Source: an uncultured Bacilli bacterium
GTDB taxonomy: Bacteria > Bacillota_I > Bacilli_A > RF39 > UBA660
Reading direction: 5' to 3'
Length of the DNA stretch: 54,325 nucleotides
NCBI GenBank assembly: GCA_947629935.1
Contig: CANRFQ010000008.1
Coordinates: 1 to 54,325 of the forward strand
Part shown: piece after piece, positions 24,181-32,741 of the stretch
Layout: the number at the start of each line of letters is the position of its first letter
Numbering within the stretch: the stretch's first letter is position 1
Program-made: the position numbers and the translations under genes
Notes under the pieces: generated by a model
Database searches by the model: none
Told to the model about the DNA's origin: nothing
Seen by the model: only the letters and a program-made list of their open reading frames with translations

Positions 24181-26036
24181 TACTTACCATATTCTTTCTT
24201 TAAGTATACCGTTAATACCGCGATGTCCGCTGGATTTACGCCACTAATTCTTGTAGCTTGGGCGATAGTTGTAGGCATTACTTTTTTTAACTTTTCGCGC
24301 GCTTCGGTAGCTATATTTCCCACTTTATCATAATCTATATCACTAGGAATTTGCTTACTTTCTAAGTTTATTAATTTTTCAACTTCTTTTTCCATTTTCT
24401 TAATATAACCTTCATATTTAATAGCTATTTCCACTTGTTCTTTAACTTCTTCAGAAAAATCTAAGTCAACAAAATTTTCTAAAAATTTTAAGGTGATGGC
24501 TGGTCTTTTAAGAAGATTAGAAAATTTCAAAGATGAGGCAGGTACTTCAATGTTACTTGCCATAAAAATTTGTTTATTTGCTTCATTTAATTTTAAATTA
24601 GTAGTTTCTAAAATATCTATTAACTTTTGAATATTTGTTTTTTTTGTTTGAAGATTTTGGTATTGCTTCTTACTGATTAAGCCTACTTGATATCCATAAT
24701 CTCTTAATCTTAAGTCCGCATTATCACCTCTTAAAAGTAAACGATATTCCGCTCTTGATGTTAGAAGACGGTAAGGTTCTTTTGTCCCTTTAGTGACTAA
24801 ATCATCAATTAATACCCCAATATAGGCTTCATTTCTTTTTAAAATTAAAGGTTCTTTATTTTGTAATTTTAAAGCCGCATTAATTCCGGCGATTAGACCT
24901 TGAGCGGCGGCTTCTTCATAACCACTTGTGCCATTTATTTGGCCCGCCGTAAATAAGTTTTCGATTACTTTAGTTTCCAAAGAGGCTTTTAATTGTAAAG
25001 GATTGATGGCATCATATTCAATAGCATACGCATATTTATTTATTTGAGCATGTTCAAAACCTTTTAAACTATGCACCATTTTTTCTTGAATATCAACAGG
25101 CATACTAGTAGAAAAACCTTGTAAATACCATTCATCATTTTCCTTAGTTTCAGGTTCAAAAAACAATTGATGTCTTTCTTTATCTTGAAATCTCACTATT
25201 TTATCTTCAATAGATGGACAATATCTAGGCCCTACTCCTTCGACATAGCCGCCATACATACTAGATTTACTTAAATTTTCTTTAATTATTTGATGAGTTT
25301 TCTCATTAGTATAAACTAAATAACAACTTTCTTGTTTGGCAATATCATAAGAAGCAGGATTATCAAAACTAAAAGTTAAATATTCTTGATCTCCTTTTTC
25401 TTCTTGTAAAACTTGTAAATCAACACTGTTTTTGGCAATTCTTGGTGGTGTTCCTGTTTTTAATCTTTGAATTTCAAATCCCAATTTACGCAGGTTATCA
25501 CTTAAATTTTTGGATTCTTTTTCCCCGTGCGGTCCACTTGGAGTTTTACTATCTCCTACTAATATTTGGGCTTTTAAATAAGTTCCGGTCGTTAAGATAA
25601 CTGCTTTAGCAGCAATCGGTTCATTGTCTTCCAAAAGAACACCTTTTATTTTGTTATCTTCAACTATTAAATTTTCCACCATTGCTTCTTTTATTTCAAG
25701 ATACTTTTGGCTTTGCAGAGCCTCTAACATTTTTTGAGGATATTGCTTTTTATCGGCTTGGGCTCTTAGAGAACGAACAGCAGGACCTTTTTTGGCATTC
25801 AACATTTTAATTTGCAAATGGGTCATATCAGCAATTTTCCCCATAATTCCCCCTAAAGCATCAATTTCGCGAACTACTATACCTTTAGCGGAACCTCCTA
25901 TAGAAGGATTACATGGCATATCGGCAATATTTTTAATATTAGCCGTAATTAGTAAAGTTTTCATTTTTAATTGACTGGCGGCATGGGCTGCTTCACAACC
26001 GGCATGACCTCCGCCAACTACTATAACATCGTACAC
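24180..26036 (-). CDS. mnmG: tRNA uridine-5-carboxymethylaminomethyl synthesis enzyme MnmG
   Basis: With MnmE this FAD enzyme builds the cmnm5U wobble modification. 618 residues, family length: FAD loop VGGGHAGCEAA near the start, the PSIGGSAKG motif, TGTPPR, and the C-terminal MnmE-binding domain ending ISGVNPADIAVL. The start is GTG (26036). The gene begins nine bases after the mnmE stop. Confidence 0.97.
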   Translation of the reverse strand: MYDVIVVGGGHAGCEAAHAASQLKMKTLLITANIKNIADMPCNPSIGGSAKGIVVREIDALGGIMGKIADMTHLQIKMLNAKKGPAVRSLRAQADKKQYPQKMLEALQSQKYLEIKEAMVENLIVEDNKIKGVLLEDNEPIAAKAVILTTGTYLKAQILVGDSKTPSGPHGEKESKNLSDNLRKLGFEIQRLKTGTPPRIAKNSVDLQVLQEEKGDQEYLTFSFDNPASYDIAKQESCYLVYTNEKTHQIIKENLSKSSMYGGYVEGVGPRYCPSIEDKIVRFQDKERHQLFFEPETKENDEWYLQGFSTSMPVDIQEKMVHSLKGFEHAQINKYAYAIEYDAINPLQLKASLETKVIENLFTAGQINGTSGYEEAAAQGLIAGINAALKLQNKEPLILKRNEAYIGVLIDDLVTKGTKEPYRLLTSRAEYRLLLRGDNADLRLRDYGYQVGLISKKQYQNLQTKKTNIQKLIDILETTNLKLNEANKQIFMASNIEVPASSLKFSNLLKRPAITLKFLENFVDLDFSEEVKEQVEIAIKYEGYIKKMEKEVEKLINLESKQIPSDIDYDKVGNIATEAREKLKKVMPTTIAQATRISGVNPADIAVLTVYLKKEYGK

Positions 26037-26044
26037 TATATCAT

Positions 26045-27388
26045 CTACTTTCCTAAACAGAAATTTTTAAATAATTTATCTAATAATTCATCTTCATAGG
26101 TTTCCCCGGTTATTTGCCCTAATAAATCAAATACTTTTTTTAAGTCAATCTCTAACATATCAATAGGAATATTATTACTTACTTCTTTTTGCAAATCATG
26201 AATGATAATTTGTGCTTGTTTTAATAAAGCAATTTGCCGAGCGTTACTGACATAAGTAAAATCTTGAGTTGCAATATGACTTAAATTAAATTCCTTAATC
26301 ATTTGCTTTTTTAATTCTTTTATTCCCTCCATAGTTTTGGTGTTACCATAAACCGCTGGCTTTTCAAAATCTATTTTTAAAGTTTTATCATTTTTATTAA
26401 TAAAGATTAGGCGCTTTTTATTATCCGTAAATTTTAAAATCTCTTCATCTTCGGCTGTTAGTTTTTCTTCGCCATTTAATACACATATTATTAAATCGAC
26501 ATTTTGAATTATTTGACGAGACTTTTCTACTCCTAATTTTTCGACTTCATCTGCGGTATTTCTAATGCCTGCTGTATCAATAAAATTGAATTTAATTCCG
26601 TTAATTAAAGCACTACCTTCCACAATATCTCTAGTTGTCCCCGCTATATTTGTAACAATTGCTTTATTTTCTTCAATCAATTTATTAAGTAAACTACTTT
26701 TCCCAACATTCGGACGACCAATTAAAGCAACATTTATGCCCTCTTTTATAATTTTTCCATCATGAGCGGAAGCTAAAATTTTAGTAAGTTCTTCATTGAT
26801 ATAAGTAATTTTATCTTTTAACATTTCTATTGTTATTTCTTCAATATCTTCATATTCAGGATAATCAATATTCACTTCAATATTAGCCAAAACATCTAAA
26901 ATATTATTGCGTAAGATATTAATAATTGTTGATAAACTACCCTTAACTTGGTTTAAGGACAATTTTCTGCTGGCATCAGTACTGGCTGATATTAAATCGC
27001 TTACCGCTTCAGCTTGGACTAAATCAATCCGCCCATTTAAAAAAGCTCTTTTGGTAAACTCCCCTGCTTCCGCTAAGCGACAGCCATTTAAAAGAAGCAA
27101 TTCTAAGACTTTATTAGTTGAAGAAATTCCCCCATGACAATTGATTTCCACAATATCTTCTTTGGTATAAGTTTTAGGAGCGCGCATAACGGAAACTAAA
27201 ACTTCATCAATTTGTTCTTCTTTATCACAAATAAATCCATAATGAATGGTATGAGTTGCTACCTTAGTTAAATCTTTTCCGGAAAATAATTTATTTGCAA
27301 TGCTAATAGCCTCTTTTCCACTCAAACGAATTATAGAAATAGCCCCGACACCTAAAGCCGTAGATATTGCACAAATTGTATCATTCAT
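26045..27388 (-). CDS. mnmE: tRNA modification GTPase MnmE
   Basis: Partner of MnmG in wobble-uridine modification. 447 residues: N-terminal formyl-THF-binding domain (MNDTICAISTALGVGAISIIR), helical domain, G domain with GRPNVGKSSL, DTAG and NKND motifs, and the C-terminal CLGK (catalytic Cys). The ATG at 27388 has GGAG at good spacing. A frame open 26 codons further upstream covers the promoter and terminator of khpB and is not part of the gene. Confidence 0.97.
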   Translation of the reverse strand: MNDTICAISTALGVGAISIIRLSGKEAISIANKLFSGKDLTKVATHTIHYGFICDKEEQIDEVLVSVMRAPKTYTKEDIVEINCHGGISSTNKVLELLLLNGCRLAEAGEFTKRAFLNGRIDLVQAEAVSDLISASTDASRKLSLNQVKGSLSTIINILRNNILDVLANIEVNIDYPEYEDIEEITIEMLKDKITYINEELTKILASAHDGKIIKEGINVALIGRPNVGKSSLLNKLIEENKAIVTNIAGTTRDIVEGSALINGIKFNFIDTAGIRNTADEVEKLGVEKSRQIIQNVDLIICVLNGEEKLTAEDEEILKFTDNKKRLIFINKNDKTLKIDFEKPAVYGNTKTMEGIKELKKQMIKEFNLSHIATQDFTYVSNARQIALLKQAQIIIHDLQKEVSNNIPIDMLEIDLKKVFDLLGQITGETYEDELLDKLFKNFCLGK

Positions 27389-27412
27389 AGAAATTCTCCT
27401 TCTCCTTCGCGT

Positions 27413-27442
27413 ATTATAGCACGCCCAATCATAAAAAAACAA
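27413..27442 (-). promoter_or_regulatory. Promoter of mnmE-mnmG-rsmG
   Basis: Minus-strand TTGTTT (27437-27442), 18-base spacer with TGC directly before TATAAT (27413-27418), an extended -10. The -35 box lies inside the U-tract of the khpB terminator. Confidence 0.65.
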
Positions 27443-27461
27443 TAAGTCAAGCTTATTGTTA
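27433..27461 (-). terminator. Terminator of the rpmH-khpB operon
   Basis: AACAATAAG (27438-27446) pairs perfectly with CTTATTGTT (27452-27460); seven T residues follow on the minus strand. It overlaps the khpB stop codon. Confidence 0.85.
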
Positions 27462-28067
27462 ATCAACTTTCTTAATTACCACATGACGATTAGGTTCTTC
27501 CCCTTCACTAATAGTGGTAACACCCTTAAAGTTAGTTAAAGCATTATGAACAATTCTTCTTTCATAAGAATTCATATTTTCTAAACTTGCATCAATACCT
27601 GTTTGACGAACTTCTTTGGCTACTCTTTTAGCTAATCGTTCTAAGTTAGCATTTTTCTTATCTTTATAATTTTCGACATCTAATATTATGTAAGGTAGCA
27701 TACCTATTTCTTTACTAATCATCTGGCGTACTATTAATTGAAGGGCTGTTAAAGTTTGACCATTCTTCCCGATTAATATCGCATTATTATTAGAAAACAT
27801 TTTTAAATAAATTTGTTCTTCGCGTATACGACTTTCAAAACTTACTTCTAAGCCCATTTTATTTAAAAGTTCACTTAAAAAAGTTTTAACTTCTTCTAAA
27901 ATATCATCCAATTTAATTACTTTTACAACTTGAGTTGTTCCTTTAAATAAGCCACCCTTTTTTTCGAATGTTTTATAAATCACTTGGTTTTTTTCTAACT
28001 TGTTATCTGCTAAAATACTTTCTAAAACAGTTTCCCAATCTTTTCCACTTTGTTCATATACTTTCAT
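27459..28067 (-). CDS. khpB: RNA-binding protein KhpB (Jag)
   Basis: 202 residues: N-terminal Jag_N domain (about 1-50; KDWETVLESILADNKLEK), a KH domain with LIGKNGQTL (about 100-108), and an R3H domain at the C-terminus (SYERRIVHNAL). With KhpA it binds RNA and influences cell elongation and, in spore formers, SpoIIIJ-linked functions. It follows yidC, the usual spoIIIJ-jag pair. Confidence 0.94.
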   Translation of the reverse strand: MKVYEQSGKDWETVLESILADNKLEKNQVIYKTFEKKGGLFKGTTQVVKVIKLDDILEEVKTFLSELLNKMGLEVSFESRIREEQIYLKMFSNNNAILIGKNGQTLTALQLIVRQMISKEIGMLPYIILDVENYKDKKNANLERLAKRVAKEVRQTGIDASLENMNSYERRIVHNALTNFKGVTTISEGEEPNRHVVIKKVD

Positions 28068-28083
28068 AACTCTAACCTTCTTA

Positions 28084-29076
28084 CTACTTATTATTTATTT
28101 TCTTTTTCCTATCTTTTTTTGGTTTTTTATTCTGTGATTTTTTTAAAATTAGATTTTGTAATACCATTATACCATTAGTTACAATCCAATATAAAGCAAT
28201 TGCGACTGGTAAGGTGATAGAAACAACCGAAATCATGATTATCATAAACTTAGACATCATTTGCATTTGTTTCTCGGCTTCGCCACCAGCACCATTGGAT
28301 GCCATATTTATTTTAAATGATAAGTACGTTGTTAATAAGATTAAAATTATTATCAAAATACAGATAATTTTGACAGCAACAGTTCCTGTTGTAATACCAA
28401 TTAAAGTTGTAGTTCCTAATTTTATACCAAATAAACTTTCCTCAAATATAGCTGGAACACGATTTATTGCTTCTAAGAAAGCAAAGAATAAAGGTAATTG
28501 AATAAATGAAACTAAACAACTCGACATCGGATTTATATTATACTTTTTATATACCATCATTGTTTCTTGGCTTTTTGCCATCATTGATTCATTATCAGTT
28601 CGATTTTGATATTTTTTTTCAATTTTGTTTATTTCTGGTTGGGCTTTTTTCATATTTTCCGACATATTTAAACTTTTTTTTGTAAAAGGCATTAATATTA
28701 TACGAATTAAAGCACCTACTACCATGACAGCTACACCGAAATTACCTAATAATTTTCCAACGTTAATAATTATCCAAGCCAATGGCTTAACAAATATACT
28801 TTCCCATAAACCATGATATTTTATACTACTTAGTTTAAATTTTTCACATTCTGGTAATTTGCTAAGCTTGGTTTGCATTTGTTTTTCATTTTTATCATAA
28901 ATACTAATTAATTCTTTATCTTTAGGACGACATAAAATATCATTTCGTACTGCTTGTCCTGTTTCTTCATTTTTTATTAACTGTTTATCTTTATCAGTTA
29001 TATAATCAGAAGTTCCACAACCTGTACAACCTAATAGTAATAATACTACTAAAAATATCGATAATTTCTTTTTCAT
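28084..29076 (-). CDS. yidC: Membrane protein insertase YidC (SpoIIIJ type)
   Basis: 330 residues: lipoprotein signal with Cys after LLLLG (about residue 17), then five membrane helices of the YidC/Oxa1 core (about 90-310), and a basic C-terminal tail that binds ribosomes. Its position between rnpA and khpB matches spoIIIJ in Bacillus, where it also serves sigma-G activation during sporulation. Confidence 0.95.
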   Translation of the reverse strand: MKKKLSIFLVVLLLLGCTGCGTSDYITDKDKQLIKNEETGQAVRNDILCRPKDKELISIYDKNEKQMQTKLSKLPECEKFKLSSIKYHGLWESIFVKPLAWIIINVGKLLGNFGVAVMVVGALIRIILMPFTKKSLNMSENMKKAQPEINKIEKKYQNRTDNESMMAKSQETMMVYKKYNINPMSSCLVSFIQLPLFFAFLEAINRVPAIFEESLFGIKLGTTTLIGITTGTVAVKIICILIIILILLTTYLSFKINMASNGAGGEAEKQMQMMSKFMIIMISVVSITLPVAIALYWIVTNGIMVLQNLILKKSQNKKPKKDRKKKINNK

Positions 29077-29405
29077 TAGTTCACCTTTTTTTCTAATAAT
29101 TTTTCCATACTTGTTAATAGTTTATCATATTTTTCATCTTTACAGGACTTTTTTGCAATTATTATATAATCATTATATGCAGCAAAACTTTGCATATTAG
29201 CAGTTACGATATTTTTTATTCTTCTTTTGACTTTATTGCGCATGACGGCATTCCCAATTTTTTTCCCAACCGCAAAGCCAAATTTTGGATTTTCTAAATT
29301 GCTTTTCATTATATATATAATATAATGCTCATTTTTTAGAGATTTTCCTTCTTTAATTATTTGATTGAAATATCTATTATCTTTTACAATGTCCTTTTTT
29401 TTCAT
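29076..29405 (-). CDS. rnpA: Ribonuclease P protein component
   Basis: 109 residues with the RNase P protein signature (KFGFAVGKKIGNAVMRNKVKRR, described as the RNR box, about 50-70). It supports the RNA subunit in 5' maturation of tRNA. Its stop overlaps the yidC start; rpmH lies upstream as in nearly all bacteria. Confidence 0.95.
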   Translation of the reverse strand: MKKKDIVKDNRYFNQIIKEGKSLKNEHYIIYIMKSNLENPKFGFAVGKKIGNAVMRNKVKRRIKNIVTANMQSFAAYNDYIIIAKKSCKDEKYDKLLTSMEKLLEKKVN

Positions 29406-29424
29406 ATAAATAGTCCTTTTTAGA

Positions 29425-29451
29425 AGAAAAAACCATAACTATATTATGGTT
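29425..29451 (-). terminator. Hairpin between rpmH and rnpA
   Basis: AACCATAA (29431-29438) pairs with TTATGGTT (29444-29451), followed on the minus strand by TTTTTTCTT. It looks like a partial terminator that would keep rpmH transcripts more abundant than rnpA. Confidence 0.65.
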
Positions 29452-29573
29452 TATTTAGATAACACTTTACGACCTTTTTTTCTTCTTGCTTTTAATATTT
29501 TAGTTTCTTTTCTAGCAAAAAAACCATGTTTCTTTGCTTTTTTACGATTATTTGGTTGATATGTTCTTTTCAT
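29451..29573 (-). CDS. rpmH: 50S ribosomal protein L34
   Basis: A 40-residue, very basic protein: [20 protein letters not shown] at the start and [11 protein letters not shown] at the end, the bL34 signature. It is about four residues shorter than most L34 proteins, in the middle. GGAGGTG ribosome site. First gene left of the origin. Confidence 0.95.
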   Translation of the reverse strand: MKRTYQPNNRKKAKKHGFFARKETKILKARRKKGRKVLSK

Positions 29574-29599
29574 TTTTGCACCTCCAAACCTTTGTTAAG

Positions 29600-30003
29600 T
29601 CAATTTATTATATTATGAACTATTTAGAAAAGTCAAGAAAGAATTGGCATTGGAAAAATAGAGATAGGAAATAATTTGTGTATAAAAATTTATTTTCGCC
29701 TTTTCGCCATATCAGCTAATAATAATTAACAAAGTTATAAACAGTTTAGTTAATGTTTGGAAGGATATTTACATTATTTATCCACTTAAATAACAGTTTT
29801 GTTAATAAAGTTATTCATAGTGTTCATAAAAAATTTAGCAAAAATTTGGGTATTTTGTTGATAAGTTAAAAATTTTTAGTTATTATAGGTTTAAAAATTG
29901 TTGATAACCTTGTTTATAAGTTGTGGAAAAAATATTAACTCTTTTAATTTTGACGAAAGAAAGTTATAATGAAGATGTTATTAAAGGTAGTGGGGTGATG
30001 TTG
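29600..30003. other. Replication origin (oriC), rpmH-dnaA interval
   Basis: About 400 bases of very AT-rich DNA without a gene. DnaA-box-like 9-mers (TTATNCACA or complement): TGTGTATAA 29677-29685 (perfect), TTATAAACA 29735-29743, TTATCCACT 29778-29786, TTATTCATA 29811-29819, TGTTCATAA 29821-29829, TGTTGATAA 29856-29864 and 29899-29907, TGTTTATAA 29911-29919, TGTGGAAAA 29922-29930. Gene orientation switches here. The dnaA promoter probably lies at its right end (TATAAT 29965-29970), so the boxes could also autoregulate dnaA. Confidence 0.85.
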
Positions 30004-31353
30004 ATGAACAATGAAACTCTTTGGGATAATTTTCTAGATATTATATGTAAGAAAACTAATCCTGTTTCGTTTAATACTTGGTTTAACAATATTACCTTAG
30101 AAAATATTACTGATTCTAAAATAACTATCAAAGTACCTTATGCTATGCACAAGAAAGTTTTAAGTGATAATTATTATTCCTTAATAGAAGATGCTTTTAT
30201 GTCTTTAACGGGAATTACTTATGATATTGATTTTGTTTTAGAAGAAGAAATTAATAAAGATATAAATACAGAAATTTTAAATTCGAATGTAGAAAAAGAA
30301 AAAAAATGGGAGTCTAATTTAATTGAAAGTTATACTTTTGATAATTTTGTAGTCGGTGACACGAATAGATTTGCCAAAACAGCTGCCGTAGCTGTTACAG
30401 AACAACCTGGAAAAATTTATAATCCCTTATTTATTTATGGCAAAAGCGGTTTAGGAAAAACTCATTTAATGCATGCTATTGGTAATCAAATTATGCGAAA
30501 CACTAATTTGAAAGTTTTATACACAACTAGTGATATGTTTATGAACGATTTTACCGGGATAGCTAAAAGTGATGGTAATAATCTAGAATATGCTAATTTA
30601 TTTAAAGAAAAATATCGGAATGTTGATGTTTTAATAATTGATGATATTCAATATTTAGTAGGAGCCGAGAAGACTCAACAAGAATTTTTTCACACTTTCA
30701 ATGCTTTGCACCAAGCCAACAAACAAATTATTATTTCTTCAGATCGTTCTCCTGATGATTTAAAAAAACTAGAAGAGCGCTTGAGGTCGCGATTTACTTG
30801 GGGACTTCCTGTTGATATCTATCCACCTGATTTTGATTTACGCTGTCGGATTTTAAAAAATAAAATTAAAAATTTAGATATTGCCAACTTAATAGAAGAA
30901 GATGTCATTGAATATATCGCTAATTCCTGTGATAATGATGTACGTTATCTAGAAGGCGCTATTACCAGATTATGTGCTTATGCAGCAATGACAGTACCAA
31001 AAAAGATTAATATGGAATTTGCCAATGAAGCTTTAAAAGATTATATTACCAAAAATATTTATAACAATGGTGACATACCTAGTATTCAAAAAGCCGTAAG
31101 TGATTACTACAATATAACGATTGAGGAATTAAAATCGAAAAAGAGAAGCAATAAAGTTGCCTATCCACGAATGTTAGCAATGTATTTGGCCAGAATGTTA
31201 ACCGATGAGTCATTCCCGCGAATTGGCCTAGAATTTGGAGGGCGTGATCATTCCACAGTAATTCATGCTTGTGATAAAATAGAACAAGATTTAAAAAATA
31301 ATGCACAATTAAAAGAAGTTATTAAGGAAATAAAAAATAGAATAACTTGTTAA
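30004..31353 (+). CDS. dnaA: Chromosomal replication initiator DnaA
   Basis: DnaA binds oriC boxes and opens the duplex. 449 residues: domain I (LWDNFLDIICKK), short linker, AAA+ domain with Walker A GKSGLGKTHL, Walker B VLIIDDIQYL, arginine-finger region (EERLRSRF), and domain IV with GGRDHSTVIHACDKIE for box recognition. The ATG at 30004, five bases after GGGGTGA, is chosen; the frame is open upstream into the origin. Flanked by DnaA boxes on both sides. Confidence 0.97.
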   Translation: MNNETLWDNFLDIICKKTNPVSFNTWFNNITLENITDSKITIKVPYAMHKKVLSDNYYSLIEDAFMSLTGITYDIDFVLEEEINKDINTEILNSNVEKEKKWESNLIESYTFDNFVVGDTNRFAKTAAVAVTEQPGKIYNPLFIYGKSGLGKTHLMHAIGNQIMRNTNLKVLYTTSDMFMNDFTGIAKSDGNNLEYANLFKEKYRNVDVLIIDDIQYLVGAEKTQQEFFHTFNALHQANKQIIISSDRSPDDLKKLEERLRSRFTWGLPVDIYPPDFDLRCRILKNKIKNLDIANLIEEDVIEYIANSCDNDVRYLEGAITRLCAYAAMTVPKKINMEFANEALKDYITKNIYNNGDIPSIQKAVSDYYNITIEELKSKKRSNKVAYPRMLAMYLARMLTDESFPRIGLEFGGRDHSTVIHACDKIEQDLKNNAQLKEVIKEIKNRITC

Positions 31354-31474
31354 TAACATAATATTTATTCACATAAAAATAAACAAGGAAAACATCAATC
31401 TAAAAAGGAATCTCAAAGGTTATAAACATAATAAACATTATTATTAATATTAAGTTAAGAAAGAAGGAATAAAA
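31354..31474. other. Second DnaA-box cluster, dnaA-dnaN interval
   Basis: The 121-base gap holds a perfect box TTATTCACA (31365-31373) and TTATAAACA (31420-31428) in AT-rich sequence, before the dnaN ribosome site AAGAAGGA. Together with the upstream cluster this resembles the bipartite origin of Bacillus. Confidence 0.65.
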
Positions 31475-32593
31475 ATGAAATTTACAATTCAAAAAAATAT
31501 TTTATTAGAAAATTTAAATTATGTAACAAAGGCGATATCAATTAAAAATATAATTCCTATTTTGAATGGGATTAAATTTGAATTAACAGAAGAAGGTTTA
31601 TCTTTAACAGCTAGTGATTCGGAGTTAACAATTAAAACTTTTATTGCTGAAAAGGATATTACTAAAATAGAAAAGCCAGGAACTATTATTATTCAAAGTA
31701 AATTTATAACCGAAATAATTCGGAAAATGCCTACAGATACAATTAACTTTGAAGTAATTGATGGTTTAAAGATTAAAATATTTACTGAAAGTAATCAATA
31801 TAATTTAAACTGTTTAGATCCAAAAGAATATCCATCTTTAAAATTAGAAGAAAGTAAGACACCTTTAATTATCAATAGTAGTATTTTTAAAGAAGTAATC
31901 AATCAAACATCTTTTGCTATATCTAATCAAGAATTAAGACCTATTTTAACAGGTATTAATTTAAAAATAGTAGGGGATATGTTAGAGTGTGTAGCAACAG
32001 ATTCATATCGTTTGTCAAAAAAGAATATTCAAATAGCTAATGCCGTAAAAGAAGATATTAATATTGTTATTCCTGGAAAAAATTTAATTGAATTTGAAAA
32101 AATATTAGGTGATGACGAAGATTTAGAATTACATATTTTTAATTCTAAAATCCTATTTAAATATAAAAATATTTTATTCCAAAGTAATTTATTAAATGGA
32201 ACATTCCCAAATACAACAAATTTAATTCCTACAGAATTTGAGATTATCGCTAAAACAAATATTAACGATTATTTTGCTGCAATTGATAGAGCTTCCTTAT
32301 TAACTCAAGGTAAAGATAAAAATATTGTTAAAATGAAAATTGAAAATGGAAAAATGTTAATTAATTCCTATGCTTCCGAAATTGGTAAAGTAGAAGAAAA
32401 AGTTACAATTGATACAGATAAAACTGCCAAAATTGATATTTCTTTTAGTGCTAAATACATGTTAGAGGCTTTAAAAACTATGAAGGATGAAGAAATATTA
32501 ATTTTACTTAATAGTGATGTAAAACCAATTGTTATTAAATCTGTTAATGATGAATCATTAATTCATTTGATTTTGCCAATTAAAACTTATTAA
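31475..32593 (+). CDS. dnaN: DNA polymerase III beta clamp
   Basis: 372 residues with the three-fold clamp layout: MKFTIQKNILLENL start, the ATDSYRLSKK motif (about 172-181) and the closing LILPIKTY, the family's usual end. The sliding clamp tethers the polymerase and recruits partners. Second gene right of the origin. Confidence 0.97.
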   Translation: MKFTIQKNILLENLNYVTKAISIKNIIPILNGIKFELTEEGLSLTASDSELTIKTFIAEKDITKIEKPGTIIIQSKFITEIIRKMPTDTINFEVIDGLKIKIFTESNQYNLNCLDPKEYPSLKLEESKTPLIINSSIFKEVINQTSFAISNQELRPILTGINLKIVGDMLECVATDSYRLSKKNIQIANAVKEDINIVIPGKNLIEFEKILGDDEDLELHIFNSKILFKYKNILFQSNLLNGTFPNTTNLIPTEFEIIAKTNINDYFAAIDRASLLTQGKDKNIVKMKIENGKMLINSYASEIGKVEEKVTIDTDKTAKIDISFSAKYMLEALKTMKDEEILILLNSDVKPIVIKSVNDESLIHLILPIKTY

Positions 32594-32705
32594 ATAAATA
32601 TAAAGCAAGTAAGTAATGATTATATGATGATGTAATAATTCCTATAAAATTTTATCGTTTATATAATGTCTAGTTAGTAAAAAAAGTTAAATATTTCTTG
32701 GCTTT

Positions 32706-32717
32706 TGGTGGTATACT
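32706..32717 (+). promoter_or_regulatory. Extended -10 promoter of the repeated secreted protein
   Basis: TGGTATACT with TATACT at 32712-32717 is an extended -10 box; no good -35 is visible. It lies 24 bases before the ATG, which has an AAAGGAG ribosome site. The rest of the 148-base gap after dnaN shows no other clear element. Confidence 0.5.
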
Positions 32718-32741
32718 GAAAATAGTAAAGGAGAAAAAAAT

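Noticed and set aside
27389-27466. N-terminal extension of MnmE
   Set aside because: It covers the khpB terminator and the mnmE promoter and ribosome site; family alignment begins at MNDTICA.
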